Assembly: GCF_013415245.1 (NCBI RefSeq)
Contig: NZ_JACBXX010000022.1
Location: 1-58,302, forward strand
DNA length: 58,302 nucleotides
Direction: 5' to 3'
Source: Streptococcus danieliae
GTDB lineage: Bacteria > Bacillota > Bacilli > Lactobacillales > Streptococcaceae
The notes below the pieces were generated by a model. It did not search any database, was not told the origin of the DNA, and saw only the letters and a program-made list of their open reading frames with translations. A program made the translations under genes and the position numbers. This document shows, piece after piece, positions 8,185 through 17,358 of this stretch (its first letter is position 1; the number at the start of each line of letters is the position of its first letter).

Positions 8185-9279
8185 CTATCCCTCTAAATAG
8201 CTTCCCATTGCTGTCGCAAATGCTAAAGGAAGAGCTAATCCCTCCCAGTCCGCTTCTTGGCAACCCCTAGATACCATGGCTTCCTGATCAGTAGTTACCT
8301 TGGTCAACCAATCTGGATCAACCAATAACTGGCGTCCCATAGCCACAAAATCGGCAATTTGGAGAAGCTCGTCTACTTGAGAAGTCTGCTGAATCCCCCC
8401 GACAGCAATAATCGGCAAACGCCCTGCTAATTTCTGAGAAATCTGCTCCACTACCGACTCTGTAGTCTGTGGATTTCGCAAAGATGCTTGCTGGGCTTGA
8501 GCCAGGGAGAGGTGGACATAGTCCAGCCCTAACGGGATTAGCTGCTCCAAAAGTTGAAGGCTATCAAACAGAGACAAACCGGGCTCTTCAATTTCTTCTG
8601 GTGAAAGACGATAGCCAAGGAGGAAAGGCCGGTCTGCCTGCGCTGCAATCAGGACTTTAGCCTTCTTGACCAGTGTTTTGGCAAAGCGCCTGCGGTTATG
8701 TTCTGTTCCACCCCACTGGTCTGTGCGACGGTTAGAATGGGGGGATAAAAACTGTTGAATCAGGTAGGTATTGGCGCCATGGAGCTCAACCCCATCGAAG
8801 CCCGCCTGAATCGCTCGGCTGATCGCCGCCAAAAAAGCTTCCAGTAATTCTTCAACTTCCTTGCGTGTAGCTGCTTTGGGTTCTAAGACTTGACCGTGTT
8901 CGGCGATCACGGCACTCGGAGCTAGAGGGCGGTCACCGACTACTAAATCGGGAGGCACCATCCGGCCTCCATGATAGAGTTGGAGAATCGCCAAATTTCC
9001 TTTAGACTTCATGGCACTTGCCAGATTCCGTAAACCAGGAATCTTATCATCCTCAGCTGCACTAAAACTGCCCCGAAAAGCTTGACCATCTTCACAAACA
9101 TAGGCACTTCCGGTTATCAACATCCCTGCAGAACCTGCCCGACGCCGATAAAAGGCAATATCTGCCGAGGAGACATAGCCTCCCGGTAAGCTAGAACTAA
9201 TGGTCAAGGGGGCTAATACCAACCGATTTTGGGTGGTCAAACCTACCTTAAATTGATACATATCTTCCAGTTTATTCAT
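8185..9279 (-). CDS. NADH:flavin oxidoreductase, Old Yellow Enzyme family
   Basis: A 364-residue FMN-dependent TIM-barrel oxidoreductase. Diagnostic blocks are LVLAPLTISS near the N-terminus, FDGVELHGANTYLIQQFLSP (about residues 160-180) and RTDQWGGTEHNRRRF. The C-terminal phosphate-binding part is IIAVGGIQ...ADFVAMGRQLLVDPDW. The HGAN tetrad positions the substrate as in YqjM-like enzymes. An AAAGGAG ribosome site precedes the ATG. It lies 85 bp after cobC with no visible terminator between and forms a two-gene unit with the flavin reductase. The substrate is unknown. Confidence 0.9.
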   Translation of the reverse strand: MNKLEDMYQFKVGLTTQNRLVLAPLTISSSLPGGYVSSADIAFYRRRAGSAGMLITGSAYVCEDGQAFRGSFSAAEDDKIPGLRNLASAMKSKGNLAILQLYHGGRMVPPDLVVGDRPLAPSAVIAEHGQVLEPKAATRKEVEELLEAFLAAISRAIQAGFDGVELHGANTYLIQQFLSPHSNRRTDQWGGTEHNRRRFAKTLVKKAKVLIAAQADRPFLLGYRLSPEEIEEPGLSLFDSLQLLEQLIPLGLDYVHLSLAQAQQASLRNPQTTESVVEQISQKLAGRLPIIAVGGIQQTSQVDELLQIADFVAMGRQLLVDPDWLTKVTTDQEAMVSRGCQEADWEGLALPLAFATAMGSYLEG

Positions 9280-9364
9280 CCTACTACTCCTTTACAGTGA
9301 CTCCGCGAAGCTTATGACAAAGCAATATAATATAAAGATAGTCCTACTCACCCACCTTAAAACA

Positions 9365-9937
9365 CTACAATAGCTTTTCCCGCCAACCAACTAGACTCTC
9401 CTCAAGCACTAAAACTCGCCCTTGAGGGACCTCAATATCCCAAAAGGAACGATGAGGGTCCGTTAGGTTTTGGATTAGCAAACGAAGAACGCCTAGATGA
9501 GCTACAAGAACAATGGTAGCCTCCTCCCTAGCCAAAATCTCCACTAACCCTGATTGAACTCTAGTCTTAAAGTCGCTAAAAGATTCCGCTTGAGGAGGGC
9601 AATAATCAAATGGGGCTTCTAGCCAACGAACCCAATTCACTGGATCCCGATCTTCAATTTCATCAGCAGTTAATCCCTCCCAAAGTCCAAACCCTTTCTC
9701 ATTAAAAACATCCCTCTTCAGCAACTCTCGCTTTGGAAAAGCAATGGTCGCGGTCTCCTGGGCTCTCTTTAGACCGCTCGTATAAATCACCTCCGGCTCA
9801 AACGACTCCATCAACTTCCGCTGTTGCCTAGCCTGCTTTCTGCCTTGGTCTGTTAGTTCGCTCTCCAAACTACCATAAAAACGCCTTTCCCGGTTGCAAA
9901 TAGTTTCCCCATGCCTCAGTAAATACAATGTTTTCAT
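9365..9937 (-). CDS. cobC: Alpha-ribazole-5'-phosphate phosphatase (histidine phosphatase family)
   Basis: A 190-residue phosphoglycerate-mutase-like phosphatase with the catalytic LLRHGET motif near residue 8, the YGSLESELTDQGRKQA segment, YTSGLKRAQETA and VLVAHLGVLRLL with the second catalytic His. In the cobalamin pathway CobC removes the phosphate from alpha-ribazole phosphate or adenosylcobalamin phosphate. The ATG at 9937 overlaps the cobS stop in an ATGA, and I prefer it to an in-frame start at 9961. Assignment to CobC rather than a generic phosphatase rests on adjacency to cobS. Confidence 0.88.
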   Translation of the reverse strand: MKTLYLLRHGETICNRERRFYGSLESELTDQGRKQARQQRKLMESFEPEVIYTSGLKRAQETATIAFPKRELLKRDVFNEKGFGLWEGLTADEIEDRDPVNWVRWLEAPFDYCPPQAESFSDFKTRVQSGLVEILAREEATIVLVAHLGVLRLLIQNLTDPHRSFWDIEVPQGRVLVLEESLVGWREKLL

Positions 9938-10656
9938 ATCACCAATCCCAATAAATAACACAATTGCCCCAATAAGGCATAGGCTCCCAAGGTATCCCCT
10001 GTTTGTCCTCCAATCTTTCGATAGACAAAGCGCCGATAAAGAAGAGCCCCTACTAAGAAACTTGCATAAGCAATCAGTCCCTTATTTTGAAAAAAATAAA
10101 AGGAGAGTCCAATTGGCAAAGCTTGTGCCAAAACAATGTGGTGTCCCTTTGCCCCTTGGAAAAAATTTCCAGATCCAGTGTGGGCACGCGCATCCCTCAG
10201 CTTCCAGACCTGGATTGCCAAGCCGGCCTTGGAGATTGTAGCGAGCATTAATAGGACTTGCCAATCTATGAATTTTTGCTCCCAAAAGGCTGCAACAAAA
10301 AGAAGATAAAAGAAAATCAGAGCGAGAACCCCATTTGTCCCCATACGGCTATCCTTCATAATTTCCAGCATACGCTCTGGCTTACGAGAAGAAAAAAGAC
10401 CATCCGCTGTATCCGCTAAAGCATCCATGTGAAAACCTCCTGTTAATAAAACATCAAAAAACAAGAGTACAACCAAGGACAAACTAGAAGGTAAAACACT
10501 GGTGAGCAGAAGAAAAAGACTACTCCATAAACACCCAAGTAACAATCCAAAGAGACTCAAAAAAGGAACCCCCGTTCGAATGTAGGACAAGTCGATAGTC
10601 AAGGGGACGGGAATTCTTGTAAAAAATTGCGTATATATTAATAATGATCGAATCAT
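9934..10656 (-). CDS. cobS: Adenosylcobinamide-GDP ribazoletransferase (cobalamin synthase)
   Basis: A 240-residue polytopic membrane protein that joins AdoCbi-GDP to alpha-ribazole (phosphate). Several hydrophobic helices are visible. The family motif GGFHMDALADTADGLFSS (about residues 74-91), which supplies acidic metal ligands, is followed by MKDSRMGTNGVLAL. The start overlaps the cobU stop by an ATGA and the end overlaps cobC. It sits directly downstream of the interrupted cobU. Confidence 0.95.
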   Translation of the reverse strand: MIRSLLIYTQFFTRIPVPLTIDLSYIRTGVPFLSLFGLLLGCLWSSLFLLLTSVLPSSLSLVVLLFFDVLLTGGFHMDALADTADGLFSSRKPERMLEIMKDSRMGTNGVLALIFFYLLFVAAFWEQKFIDWQVLLMLATISKAGLAIQVWKLRDARAHTGSGNFFQGAKGHHIVLAQALPIGLSFYFFQNKGLIAYASFLVGALLYRRFVYRKIGGQTGDTLGAYALLGQLCYLLGLVI

Positions 10657-11216
10657 TTCAAACGTTGGACGAGCCCACTGACGACCCAGTAAACTTCGTC
10701 CGCCTCCCTTGCTAACTGTTGATTTCGTTTTCCTTGAATATCCTGGAATAAACGACCAAGATAGGTCGATGCTTGTAAGCCGAGTCCAACCTCATCGCTA
10801 ACAATCCAAAGTTCTTGAGACGCAGTTGAAGAAGCCTTCAAAATAGTTGACCACTCCCTCTCTAAGCGAAGTTCCAACTCTTCCTTCGTTGATGGAGACA
10901 ATTGTTCTACCTCCTTCTCTTGAAGAAAATCAAAAAGCAAATTACTAGTCAGCATAGTCGCTGAGTCTAATAGAAACAACTGTTCCGAACGTTGATAGAT
11001 AACCTCAGCTAAATTCTAATAACCCTCATGTGTCCCCCAATGAGCAGGTCGACGATTGCGATGAGCCTCGACTCGCTGATTCCATTCCTCATCCGGCGAT
11101 AATAACAAACCGGTTGCCAAATAACAAACCGGTACGCTCTGCGCCAGTAGCTCTTGCTCAGCAAACTTGGATTTCCCGCTTCGAATTCCTCCCAAGACTA
11201 AGACTAGCTTTCCCAT
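10653..11216 (-). pseudogene. cobU: Adenosylcobinamide kinase/guanylyltransferase CobU, interrupted by an amber codon
   Basis: Read as one frame this is a 187-codon CobU. The P-loop GGIRSGKSKFAE lies near the N-terminus and RVEAHRNRRPAHW contains the guanylylated-His region. After an in-frame TAG the frame continues through LLDSATMLTSNLLF, VSDEVGLGLQ and GRLFQDIQGKRNQQLAREADEV to a normal C-terminus. The TAG is codon 67 (11016-11018), with no frameshift on either side. The N-terminal 66 residues alone cannot form the enzyme. A restart at a TTG near 10979 would lack the P-loop. The gene overlaps hemL by 13 nt and cobS by 4 nt, so the operon structure is intact. It could be a genuine recent mutation, a strain variant or a sequencing error. 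Confidence 0.85.
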
Positions 11217-12502
11217 ACTCTGCCTCCGATTTTCCGAAAGACCTCTTCAATAACTTGGAGAGTCTGCTCAATATCCCTATCTGTATGCGCTAAGGACAAA
11301 AAATTACTTTCATATTGTGAAGGGGCCCAATAAATGCCCTTAGTAAGTAAAAGCTGATGAAAATTAGCAAATTGCTCATAATTCGCTGACTGAGCATCCT
11401 TAAAGTTTTGGACTGGTTTATCCGCAAAGAAAAGAGAAAACATACTTCCACGCCATTGGACCTGGACTGGAAGTTGATACTTCTTAGCTAAGCCTTGAAT
11501 TCCCTGACATAGGCGAGTTGTCCTAGCCTCCATCTCCGCAAAAGCATTTACTCCTAATCCCAACAGGGTTGCTAAACCAGCTGCCATCGCAATTGGATTT
11601 CCCGAAAGAGTTCCTGCCTGATATACGGGACCTAGAGGAGCTATCTGATCCATATAGCAAGCCTTTCCACCAAAGGCTGCCACTGGGAAACCTCCGCCAA
11701 TGACTTTCCCCAAACAAACAAGATCTGGTTGCAGTTGATATAACTCACAAGCACCCCCGTAGGCAGCACGAAAACCAGTCATAACCTCATCAACAATAAA
11801 TAAACTCGAATGCTCCTCGCAAAGCAGAGCAATTGTTTCCAAAAAAGCACGATCTGCTGGAATCAATCCCATGTTCCCAGCTACTGCTTCGACAATCACT
11901 CCTGCAATTTCTGAAGCATGGTGCTGAAAAATCGCTTTCACAGCTTCCGAATCATTATAAGGAAGAACAAGAGTCTCTGGTATGAGAGCCGCTGGGAGGC
12001 CAGCTGAATCCGCCAGTCCCAAACTCGCAACGCCAGATCCTGCACCGATTAAGAAGGAATCACTATGACCGTGATAACAGCCTTCGAATTTGATGATATT
12101 TTCACGACCCGTTACAGCACGAGCTAGGCGGATAGCACTCATCGTTGCTTCTGTTCCAGAGTTTACAAAACGCATCTTCTCTAGAAAAGGAAGGCGCCGC
12201 TGTAATTCCTGTCCCAAAGCTAATTCCCGTGGACTCGGAGCTCCAAAGCTACTTCCCAGATTCACAGCTTCCCGAACTGCCGATTGAACACTGTCTACTG
12301 CATGTCCTAAAACCAAGGGACCCCAGGATAATACATAATCAATATAAGTATTTCCGTCCACATCCCTCAATCGAGATCCAGAACCCGATTCAATAAACAG
12401 AGGCTGACCTCCAACAGCCTTAAAAGCTCGAACAGGGCTATTAACACCGCCCGGAAATAGTTTTTTAGCTTCCTGAAAATATTCACTTGACTGCTTTCCC
12501 AT
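11204..12502 (-). CDS. hemL: Glutamate-1-semialdehyde 2,1-aminomutase
   Basis: A 432-residue class-III PLP aminotransferase making 5-aminolevulinate. It begins with a [14 protein letters not shown] block and continues with [33 protein letters not shown] and the PLP-binding [25 protein letters not shown] carries the Schiff-base Lys. It is the second step of the C5 pathway that begins with hemA in this operon. The presence of hemALBCD without hemE/hemH here indicates these genes feed cobalamin rather than heme. Confidence 0.96.
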   Translation of the reverse strand: MGKQSSEYFQEAKKLFPGGVNSPVRAFKAVGGQPLFIESGSGSRLRDVDGNTYIDYVLSWGPLVLGHAVDSVQSAVREAVNLGSSFGAPSPRELALGQELQRRLPFLEKMRFVNSGTEATMSAIRLARAVTGRENIIKFEGCYHGHSDSFLIGAGSGVASLGLADSAGLPAALIPETLVLPYNDSEAVKAIFQHHASEIAGVIVEAVAGNMGLIPADRAFLETIALLCEEHSSLFIVDEVMTGFRAAYGGACELYQLQPDLVCLGKVIGGGFPVAAFGGKACYMDQIAPLGPVYQAGTLSGNPIAMAAGLATLLGLGVNAFAEMEARTTRLCQGIQGLAKKYQLPVQVQWRGSMFSLFFADKPVQNFKDAQSANYEQFANFHQLLLTKGIYWAPSQYESNFLSLAHTDRDIEQTLQVIEEVFRKIGGRVWES

Positions 12503-13472
12503 CTCTATCCTTCCATCTTTCTAGCGCAATTTCTTTGGCGAAATAAGTAATAATGAGATCCGCTCCAGCCCGCTTCATAGCCAACAAGGACTCGTCTCGG
12601 GTCAAAATTGGATTTAACCAACCTTTCTCCCCAGCCGCCTTAATCATTGCATACTCACCACTGACATTGTAGGCTACTAGAGGCAGTAAGCTCGTCCCAC
12701 GAATTTCTCGAATAATATCTAGATAGGCAAGGGCTGGCTTGACCATGAGGAAATCCGCTTGCTCATCCTCGTCTGCCAAAGCTTCTCGCAAAGCCTCCCT
12801 CCGATTGGCACTATCCATCTGATACGACTTCCGATCACCGAACTGCGGAGCTCCCTCAGCCGCTTCACGAAAGGGACCATAAAAACTCGATGCAAATTTT
12901 ACCGAATAAGCCATAATCGGAACCTGGTCAAAACCAGCAGCATCTAACCCTCGACGAATTGTCGTCACAAATCCATCCATCGCATTTGATGGAGCAATCA
13001 CATCGGCTCCAGCCTGTGCTTGGCTAACGGCTACTTGCGTTAAAAGCTCTAAAGAGGAGTCATTATCAACATCATCTTCCTTTAACAGTCCACAATGACC
13101 ATGGTCTGTAAACTCACACAAGCAAGTATCCGCAATTAACAGTGCTTCTGGATGTGATTTTTTAATAGCTTGCAGAGTTTCTTGGACAATTCCTGTCGGG
13201 GCATAAGCCTGACTTCCTCGTTCATCCTTATTTTGAGGAATCCCAAATAGAATAAAAGCCTTAAGTCCCAGGCTCATACACCTACCCACTTCCTCCACGA
13301 GGTCTTTGATAGGAAATTGATAGATTCCCGGCATAGACGGAATCTCCATCGGCTGCTCCAAGCCTTCTTTTACAAATAAAGGATAGATAAAATCATCCAA
13401 GGATACATCGGTTTCTCTCACGAGGTCCCGTAAAAAGGGATTGCGCCTTAATCTTCGTTGTCTTTTAAACAT
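12483..13472 (-). CDS. hemB: Delta-aminolevulinic acid dehydratase (porphobilinogen synthase)
   Basis: A 329-residue enzyme condensing two 5-aminolevulinates to porphobilinogen. Recognisable parts are [15 protein letters not shown] at the N-terminus, [17 protein letters not shown] with the zinc Cys cluster, [26 protein letters not shown] with the first Schiff-base Lys, and [11 protein letters not shown] with the second. The start at 13472 has AGGAGG 7 nt upstream and lies inside the end of hemD; an upstream in-frame start at 13496 is less likely. Confidence 0.96.
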   Translation of the reverse strand: MFKRQRRLRRNPFLRDLVRETDVSLDDFIYPLFVKEGLEQPMEIPSMPGIYQFPIKDLVEEVGRCMSLGLKAFILFGIPQNKDERGSQAYAPTGIVQETLQAIKKSHPEALLIADTCLCEFTDHGHCGLLKEDDVDNDSSLELLTQVAVSQAQAGADVIAPSNAMDGFVTTIRRGLDAAGFDQVPIMAYSVKFASSFYGPFREAAEGAPQFGDRKSYQMDSANRREALREALADEDEQADFLMVKPALAYLDIIREIRGTSLLPLVAYNVSGEYAMIKAAGEKGWLNPILTRDESLLAMKRAGADLIITYFAKEIALERWKDRDGKAVK

Positions 13473-14196
13473 AATTTCCCTCCTGTTCTTGAACAATTGT
13501 TGCTAACATCTTCTCTAAAGAAGGATAATCTGGAAGATAGCTAATCCTGTAGCCCGCCTTCCGGATAGCATCCGCAGTTGTCTGACCAATAGCTGCTATC
13601 CGATGTCGCTCCGGTTCCAATACAGCTCCAGAAGCCAAAAAGGCAGACCAAGCAGAGGGACTAGCAAAGGTAAGAATCGATTCCTCTATGTCTGAAGCCA
13701 GTAAGTTGGCCAAAGTCCTTTGCCCCGCTTGATGAGGTCTGGTCTCATATAGAGACCAGGTAAACACATGATGACCTGCCGCCTCCAACTCTCGACCTAA
13801 ACTTCCCTTGGCAAGGTTTGACTGGGGAAATAGGATAGTCTGAGGCACCGGATAAGTCTCTAGCCATTCCTTAATAAAAGCTTTTCCATACGGTTGAGAA
13901 GACTGAAAATGTATTCTTAGACCAGCTTTCCTTGCTGCCTGAGCTGTCTGAGATCCAATCACCGCTATCTTATTAGGGAAATAGGGAAGAGTGTTTAAAA
14001 AGGAAACAGTCACCGCACTAGTTAAGAGTAACCACTCAGCCTTATCCTTATCCTGACCTGATAATAGAGAGCCAGGCAGAGGGAGTGAATGAAACTCCAA
14101 CAAAGGAACGTGAAGAAGTTCATAACCTAGGGCTTGATAATCCCTACACAATGACTCGCTCGGTCTCTGTTCACGGGTAATTAGAATTTTCAACAT
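13465..14196 (-). CDS. hemD: Uroporphyrinogen-III synthase
   Basis: A 243-residue HemD closing and inverting ring D of hydroxymethylbilane. The family is weakly conserved. The supporting signs are LITREQRPSE at the start, AVIGSQTAQAARKAGL, a central ILFPQSNLAKGSL, ILTFASPSAWSAFL and AAIGQTTADAIRKAG. It overlaps hemC by 26 nt and hemB by 8 nt. A second HemD-like domain is fused to CobA elsewhere in this operon (22845-24284), so two candidates for this activity are encoded. Confidence 0.9.
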   Translation of the reverse strand: MLKILITREQRPSESLCRDYQALGYELLHVPLLEFHSLPLPGSLLSGQDKDKAEWLLLTSAVTVSFLNTLPYFPNKIAVIGSQTAQAARKAGLRIHFQSSQPYGKAFIKEWLETYPVPQTILFPQSNLAKGSLGRELEAAGHHVFTWSLYETRPHQAGQRTLANLLASDIEESILTFASPSAWSAFLASGAVLEPERHRIAAIGQTTADAIRKAGYRISYLPDYPSLEKMLATIVQEQEGNYV

Positions 14197-15103
14197 TTGG
14201 CAATCCCCTTAACCCTGCTTCCTTTAGTTTAGTAAAAGCCTCCGATGCCAAGGTATTCACTTGCTTCCCTTCAACTTGGGCATAATGACACTCTCCCTTT
14301 GGAGAGGCTAGCATCGTTTGCAACACGTAACCATCTCCTTTTGTCTGAGCTAAAGCCGAAATCGGAAATGTACAATCTGCCTGCAGTAAAGATAAAAATT
14401 GGCGTTCAATCGCAACGCATTGAGCGACTTGTTTATCATTAAACGTAGCTAATAGGTCTAAAATTTCCGTATCTTCTTGACGACATTCGATGGCCAGAGC
14501 AGCCTGAGCTACAGCCGGAAGGCAAATATCCAAAGAAAGTGGTTCCAAAAAAATATCCCGACCTCCTTGCCAGCCTAAACGTTTTAGACCTGCCATCGCT
14601 AATACAACAGCTTGGTACTGTCCCTCTTTAACTTTTTCAATCCTACTATCAATATTTCCACGAATCGACCGATAAACCAAATCTGGCCTTTGCCTTTGCA
14701 ATTGTAGAGTCCTCCTAAGACTACTAGTTCCCACAATGGATCCCGAAGGAAGATTAGCCAAACTCCAATTTGGGTTCGAAAAAACCAAGCAATCACGTAC
14801 ATCCTCTCTTGGCGAGACTGCACCGATAGTGCATCCAGGAGCCAATATAGCTGGAAGATCCTTCATACTATGAACAGCCATATCGATTTTCCCTTGCTGA
14901 ATAGCAGTTTCAATATCTGTTACAAAAATTCCCTTTCCACCAATGACAGATAATGGAACATCTTGCAATTGATCTCCTTTGGTTGTATAAGGAACGACCT
15001 CAAATATCCGATCTGGATGCAATTGGCGTAGCTGATCCAAAACAAGATTGGTCTGACGAATGGCCAATAAGCTTTTACGACTTCCTACTCGTATTGTTCT
15101 CAT
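14171..15103 (-). CDS. hemC: Porphobilinogen deaminase (hydroxymethylbilane synthase)
   Basis: A 310-residue enzyme polymerising four porphobilinogens. It starts MRTIRVGSRKSLLAIRQTN and shows KDLPAILAPGC, REDVRDCL, GTSSLRRTLQL and RGNIDSRIEKV. In the dipyrromethane-cofactor region the expected Cys is seen in LLQADCTFPISA. The start overlaps the hemA stop in an ATGA, which suggests tight coupling. Confidence 0.96.
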   Translation of the reverse strand: MRTIRVGSRKSLLAIRQTNLVLDQLRQLHPDRIFEVVPYTTKGDQLQDVPLSVIGGKGIFVTDIETAIQQGKIDMAVHSMKDLPAILAPGCTIGAVSPREDVRDCLVFSNPNWSLANLPSGSIVGTSSLRRTLQLQRQRPDLVYRSIRGNIDSRIEKVKEGQYQAVVLAMAGLKRLGWQGGRDIFLEPLSLDICLPAVAQAALAIECRQEDTEILDLLATFNDKQVAQCVAIERQFLSLLQADCTFPISALAQTKGDGYVLQTMLASPKGECHYAQVEGKQVNTLASEAFTKLKEAGLRGLPNVENSNYP

Positions 15104-16332
15104 AACTCTTCCTCACTGAATCCAAACACAGAGCGAATTACCGCAATATCATGAGATGCCTGATCTCCGATAGAGCGCTCCTTCAATTGCAGGATTGAAT
15201 TTTTAATCAACTGATTACTAATTCCCTTCATGTGTTTTTGAATAACTTTTCTCTGCCTATCCGTTAGTTCAGGTAATTTTCTTTCCAAACTTGCGAAACT
15301 CGCTTCTTGTATTCCTAGAGCATACTCTCGAATCTCTTGAATCAACGGGATAATCCCCAGTTGTTGTCGCCATTGATTAAAATAGAGAACCTCCGCTTCA
15401 ACCTCCTGGGCAATCCCCATTGCAATTTCTTGACGTTTCTCATAATGTTCATCCAATCGTCCCTGAATATCTTCAATCGTTAGTAACCGCTCACCAATTC
15501 CTGTTTCACAAGTTCTAGGTAAACAAAGATCAAAAACCAGACTTGTTGAAGCCACTATCTCCCTGTTCAAATAGCGCTGTCCGGTAGCCGCCGCCGAAAA
15601 AACAACATCTACACCAAAGAGAGCTTCTTTCATTTGCTCCCAAGAATAAATCTGGACACGGGGATCTCTTTGATAAGGTTCCATCTTAGATAAGGTTCGA
15701 TTTAACAAACGAACTGTTGTAAAGGGACGTTTCAAAGCATACTTAACCAATAATTGACCAATCTCACCCAAGCCAATGATTAGAATCGTTTGAGCAGACG
15801 GTTTTAAAAACTCTAGTAGTTGCATAGCTGTCAAGCTGATAGATAGGGGACGTTCGTTAATACGGTATTGATGATGCATCCGTTTCGCGAATGTCAAAAC
15901 ACGGCGAAACAACTCATTTAAGATAACCCCACTCGTTCCAGTTTCCTGTGCTAGAAAAAAAGCTTGTTTGACCTGGTTTAGAATTTGATATTCACCCAAT
16001 ATCCGAGACTCCAAACCTGTCGCTACCCGTAACAGCTGATGAACGGCAGATAAATCCTCCAAAATTTGTAAATGAGTTTCCAATAATGCCAAATCCAGGT
16101 CAAACCATCTGGCTAGAAATTGTTTGCCATAATAGCGCCCGGTATGAAGCTGATCAACAACTAAATAAAGCTCAGTCCGATTACAAGTTGATAAAATAGC
16201 AGCTTCTAAGACACTCTTTTCCCGTTTTAAAGCAGTTAGCGCTAACTGAATGTCTTCTTCTTTAAAATGAACTTGCTCCAAGACTTCGAGACTAGTCTCT
16301 TGGTGACGTAGCCCCAGATAGAGTACATACAT
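15100..16332 (-). CDS. hemA: Glutamyl-tRNA reductase
   Basis: A 410-residue NADPH-dependent enzyme starting the C5 tetrapyrrole route. The catalytic Cys is in ILSTCNRTELY (about residue 50). RVATGLESRILGEYQIL, the nucleotide-binding IIGLGEIGQLLVKY and a C-terminal helical dimerisation domain follow. The start at 16332 has GGGAG upstream and overlaps the preceding precorrin-2 dehydrogenase gene by 41 nt. No heme feedback element is visible. Confidence 0.95.
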   Translation of the reverse strand: MYVLYLGLRHQETSLEVLEQVHFKEEDIQLALTALKREKSVLEAAILSTCNRTELYLVVDQLHTGRYYGKQFLARWFDLDLALLETHLQILEDLSAVHQLLRVATGLESRILGEYQILNQVKQAFFLAQETGTSGVILNELFRRVLTFAKRMHHQYRINERPLSISLTAMQLLEFLKPSAQTILIIGLGEIGQLLVKYALKRPFTTVRLLNRTLSKMEPYQRDPRVQIYSWEQMKEALFGVDVVFSAAATGQRYLNREIVASTSLVFDLCLPRTCETGIGERLLTIEDIQGRLDEHYEKRQEIAMGIAQEVEAEVLYFNQWRQQLGIIPLIQEIREYALGIQEASFASLERKLPELTDRQRKVIQKHMKGISNQLIKNSILQLKERSIGDQASHDIAVIRSVFGFSEEEL

Positions 16333-16774
16333 CTAGGTCTCCCTCTCTCATTTTCAAATACCTGGCGATTTCCTCCCGCATCTGTTTAGCCTGAGCGGGG
16401 GAGTGACCTTCCGTTGATACTGTAATCGTTAGACCTGTAGCCCGAATTTGAGCTACATTGTAGAAATCAGAATCTGATTTATCTCCGCTATTATTGACCA
16501 TGACGCCTAAGGGGGCATCCTGTCTAACTTGGTGATTCACAGAAACCTGATCGGTGCAAGCAAAAACAAGATGAGCCTTCGCTAAATCTCCTGTTTGATA
16601 GGGACGAGCCACCCAGTCAATCTGCTCCTGTGGAATTTGAGGATCCAAACTCGGACTAATAACCTGTACACTGGCTCCTTCTTCTAGGAGACTGCGAATT
16701 TTTCTAGCGGCAACCTGTCCCCCACCCACGATGACTGCTTGTTTTCCTTTTAAATTTAGCATGATGGGATACAT
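16292..16774 (-). CDS. Precorrin-2 dehydrogenase (siroheme-synthase N-domain type)
   Basis: A 160-residue NAD-binding protein resembling the N-terminal domain of CysG and the stand-alone SirC/Met8-type dehydrogenase. It has the Rossmann motif AVIVGGGQVAARKIRSLLEEGA (residues 13-34), LVFACTDQVSVN and GVMVNNSGDKSDSDFYNVAQI. It oxidises precorrin-2 to sirohydrochlorin, the substrate of CbiK. No chelatase domain is present, which fits with the separate cbiK in the operon. The C-terminal tail is encoded in the overlap with hemA. Confidence 0.88.
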   Translation of the reverse strand: MYPIMLNLKGKQAVIVGGGQVAARKIRSLLEEGASVQVISPSLDPQIPQEQIDWVARPYQTGDLAKAHLVFACTDQVSVNHQVRQDAPLGVMVNNSGDKSDSDFYNVAQIRATGLTITVSTEGHSPAQAKQMREEIARYLKMREGDLDVCTLSGATSPRD

Positions 16775-17358
16775 TATGAACCTCTTTTTTTGTTTTTAAA
16801 AACAGAAGGGCTGCGTTCATAGAGCTGATCTGCCTCTCCTAGCTTGTGATTCAAATAGCGAGCAACGACAAAGAAATAATCTGACAACCGATTTACATAA
16901 TGCAAATTAACTCGGTTTATATCTGAATCTATTTCCATCAAGGCAACAATTCTTCGCTCCAAACGACGCGTCAAGGTCCGTAACTGGTGATAGTAGGCTG
17001 ACAAGATGTGACCACCCGGTAACACAAATTGTTGAACCGAAGGGGTTTGTGCCAGATAATCATCTATTTTTTCTTCTAACCAAATCTCTGAGTGAGGAAG
17101 TTGCTTGTATGGCCGCGATTGGTTAGCTGTGGCTAGATCGCTACCACAATCAAATAATTCTTGTTGGATAAGGCTCCCTTCTTCGATTAAGCTCGGGAAC
17201 CCTCCTTGCTCACGAACTAAAGCTATTACCAAACCAAGAAGAGAATTTAGCTCATCCATTGTTCCGTAAGCCTCAACTCTAGGATCGGATTTTGAAACAC
17301 GAACACCTCCGTAAAGACGGGTTGCCCCTCCATCTCCATATTTCGTATAAATTCTCAT
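16774..17358 (-). CDS. Cob(I)alamin adenosyltransferase, PduO type (copy 1)
   Basis: A 194-residue PduO-type ATP:corrinoid adenosyltransferase. It has the N-terminal TKYGDGGATRLYGG ATP site, VEAYGTMDELNSLLG, FDCGSDLAT and LTRRLERRIV. YVNRLSDYFFVVARYLNHK with the conserved Asn-Arg-Leu-Ser block is near the C-terminus. The ATG overlaps the cbiP stop by 4 nt. It is one of three adenosyltransferases in the window (others at 36970 and 48448). Its place before cbiP suggests it acts on the biosynthetic intermediate. Confidence 0.92.
   Translation of the reverse strand: MRIYTKYGDGGATRLYGGVRVSKSDPRVEAYGTMDELNSLLGLVIALVREQGGFPSLIEEGSLIQQELFDCGSDLATANQSRPYKQLPHSEIWLEEKIDDYLAQTPSVQQFVLPGGHILSAYYHQLRTLTRRLERRIVALMEIDSDINRVNLHYVNRLSDYFFVVARYLNHKLGEADQLYERSPSVFKNKKRGS

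Noticed and set aside
10653-10979. Treating the C-terminal CobU piece as an independent gene
   Set aside because: It starts at a TTG without a ribosome site, lacks the P-loop, and is in frame with the N-terminal piece across a single TAG.
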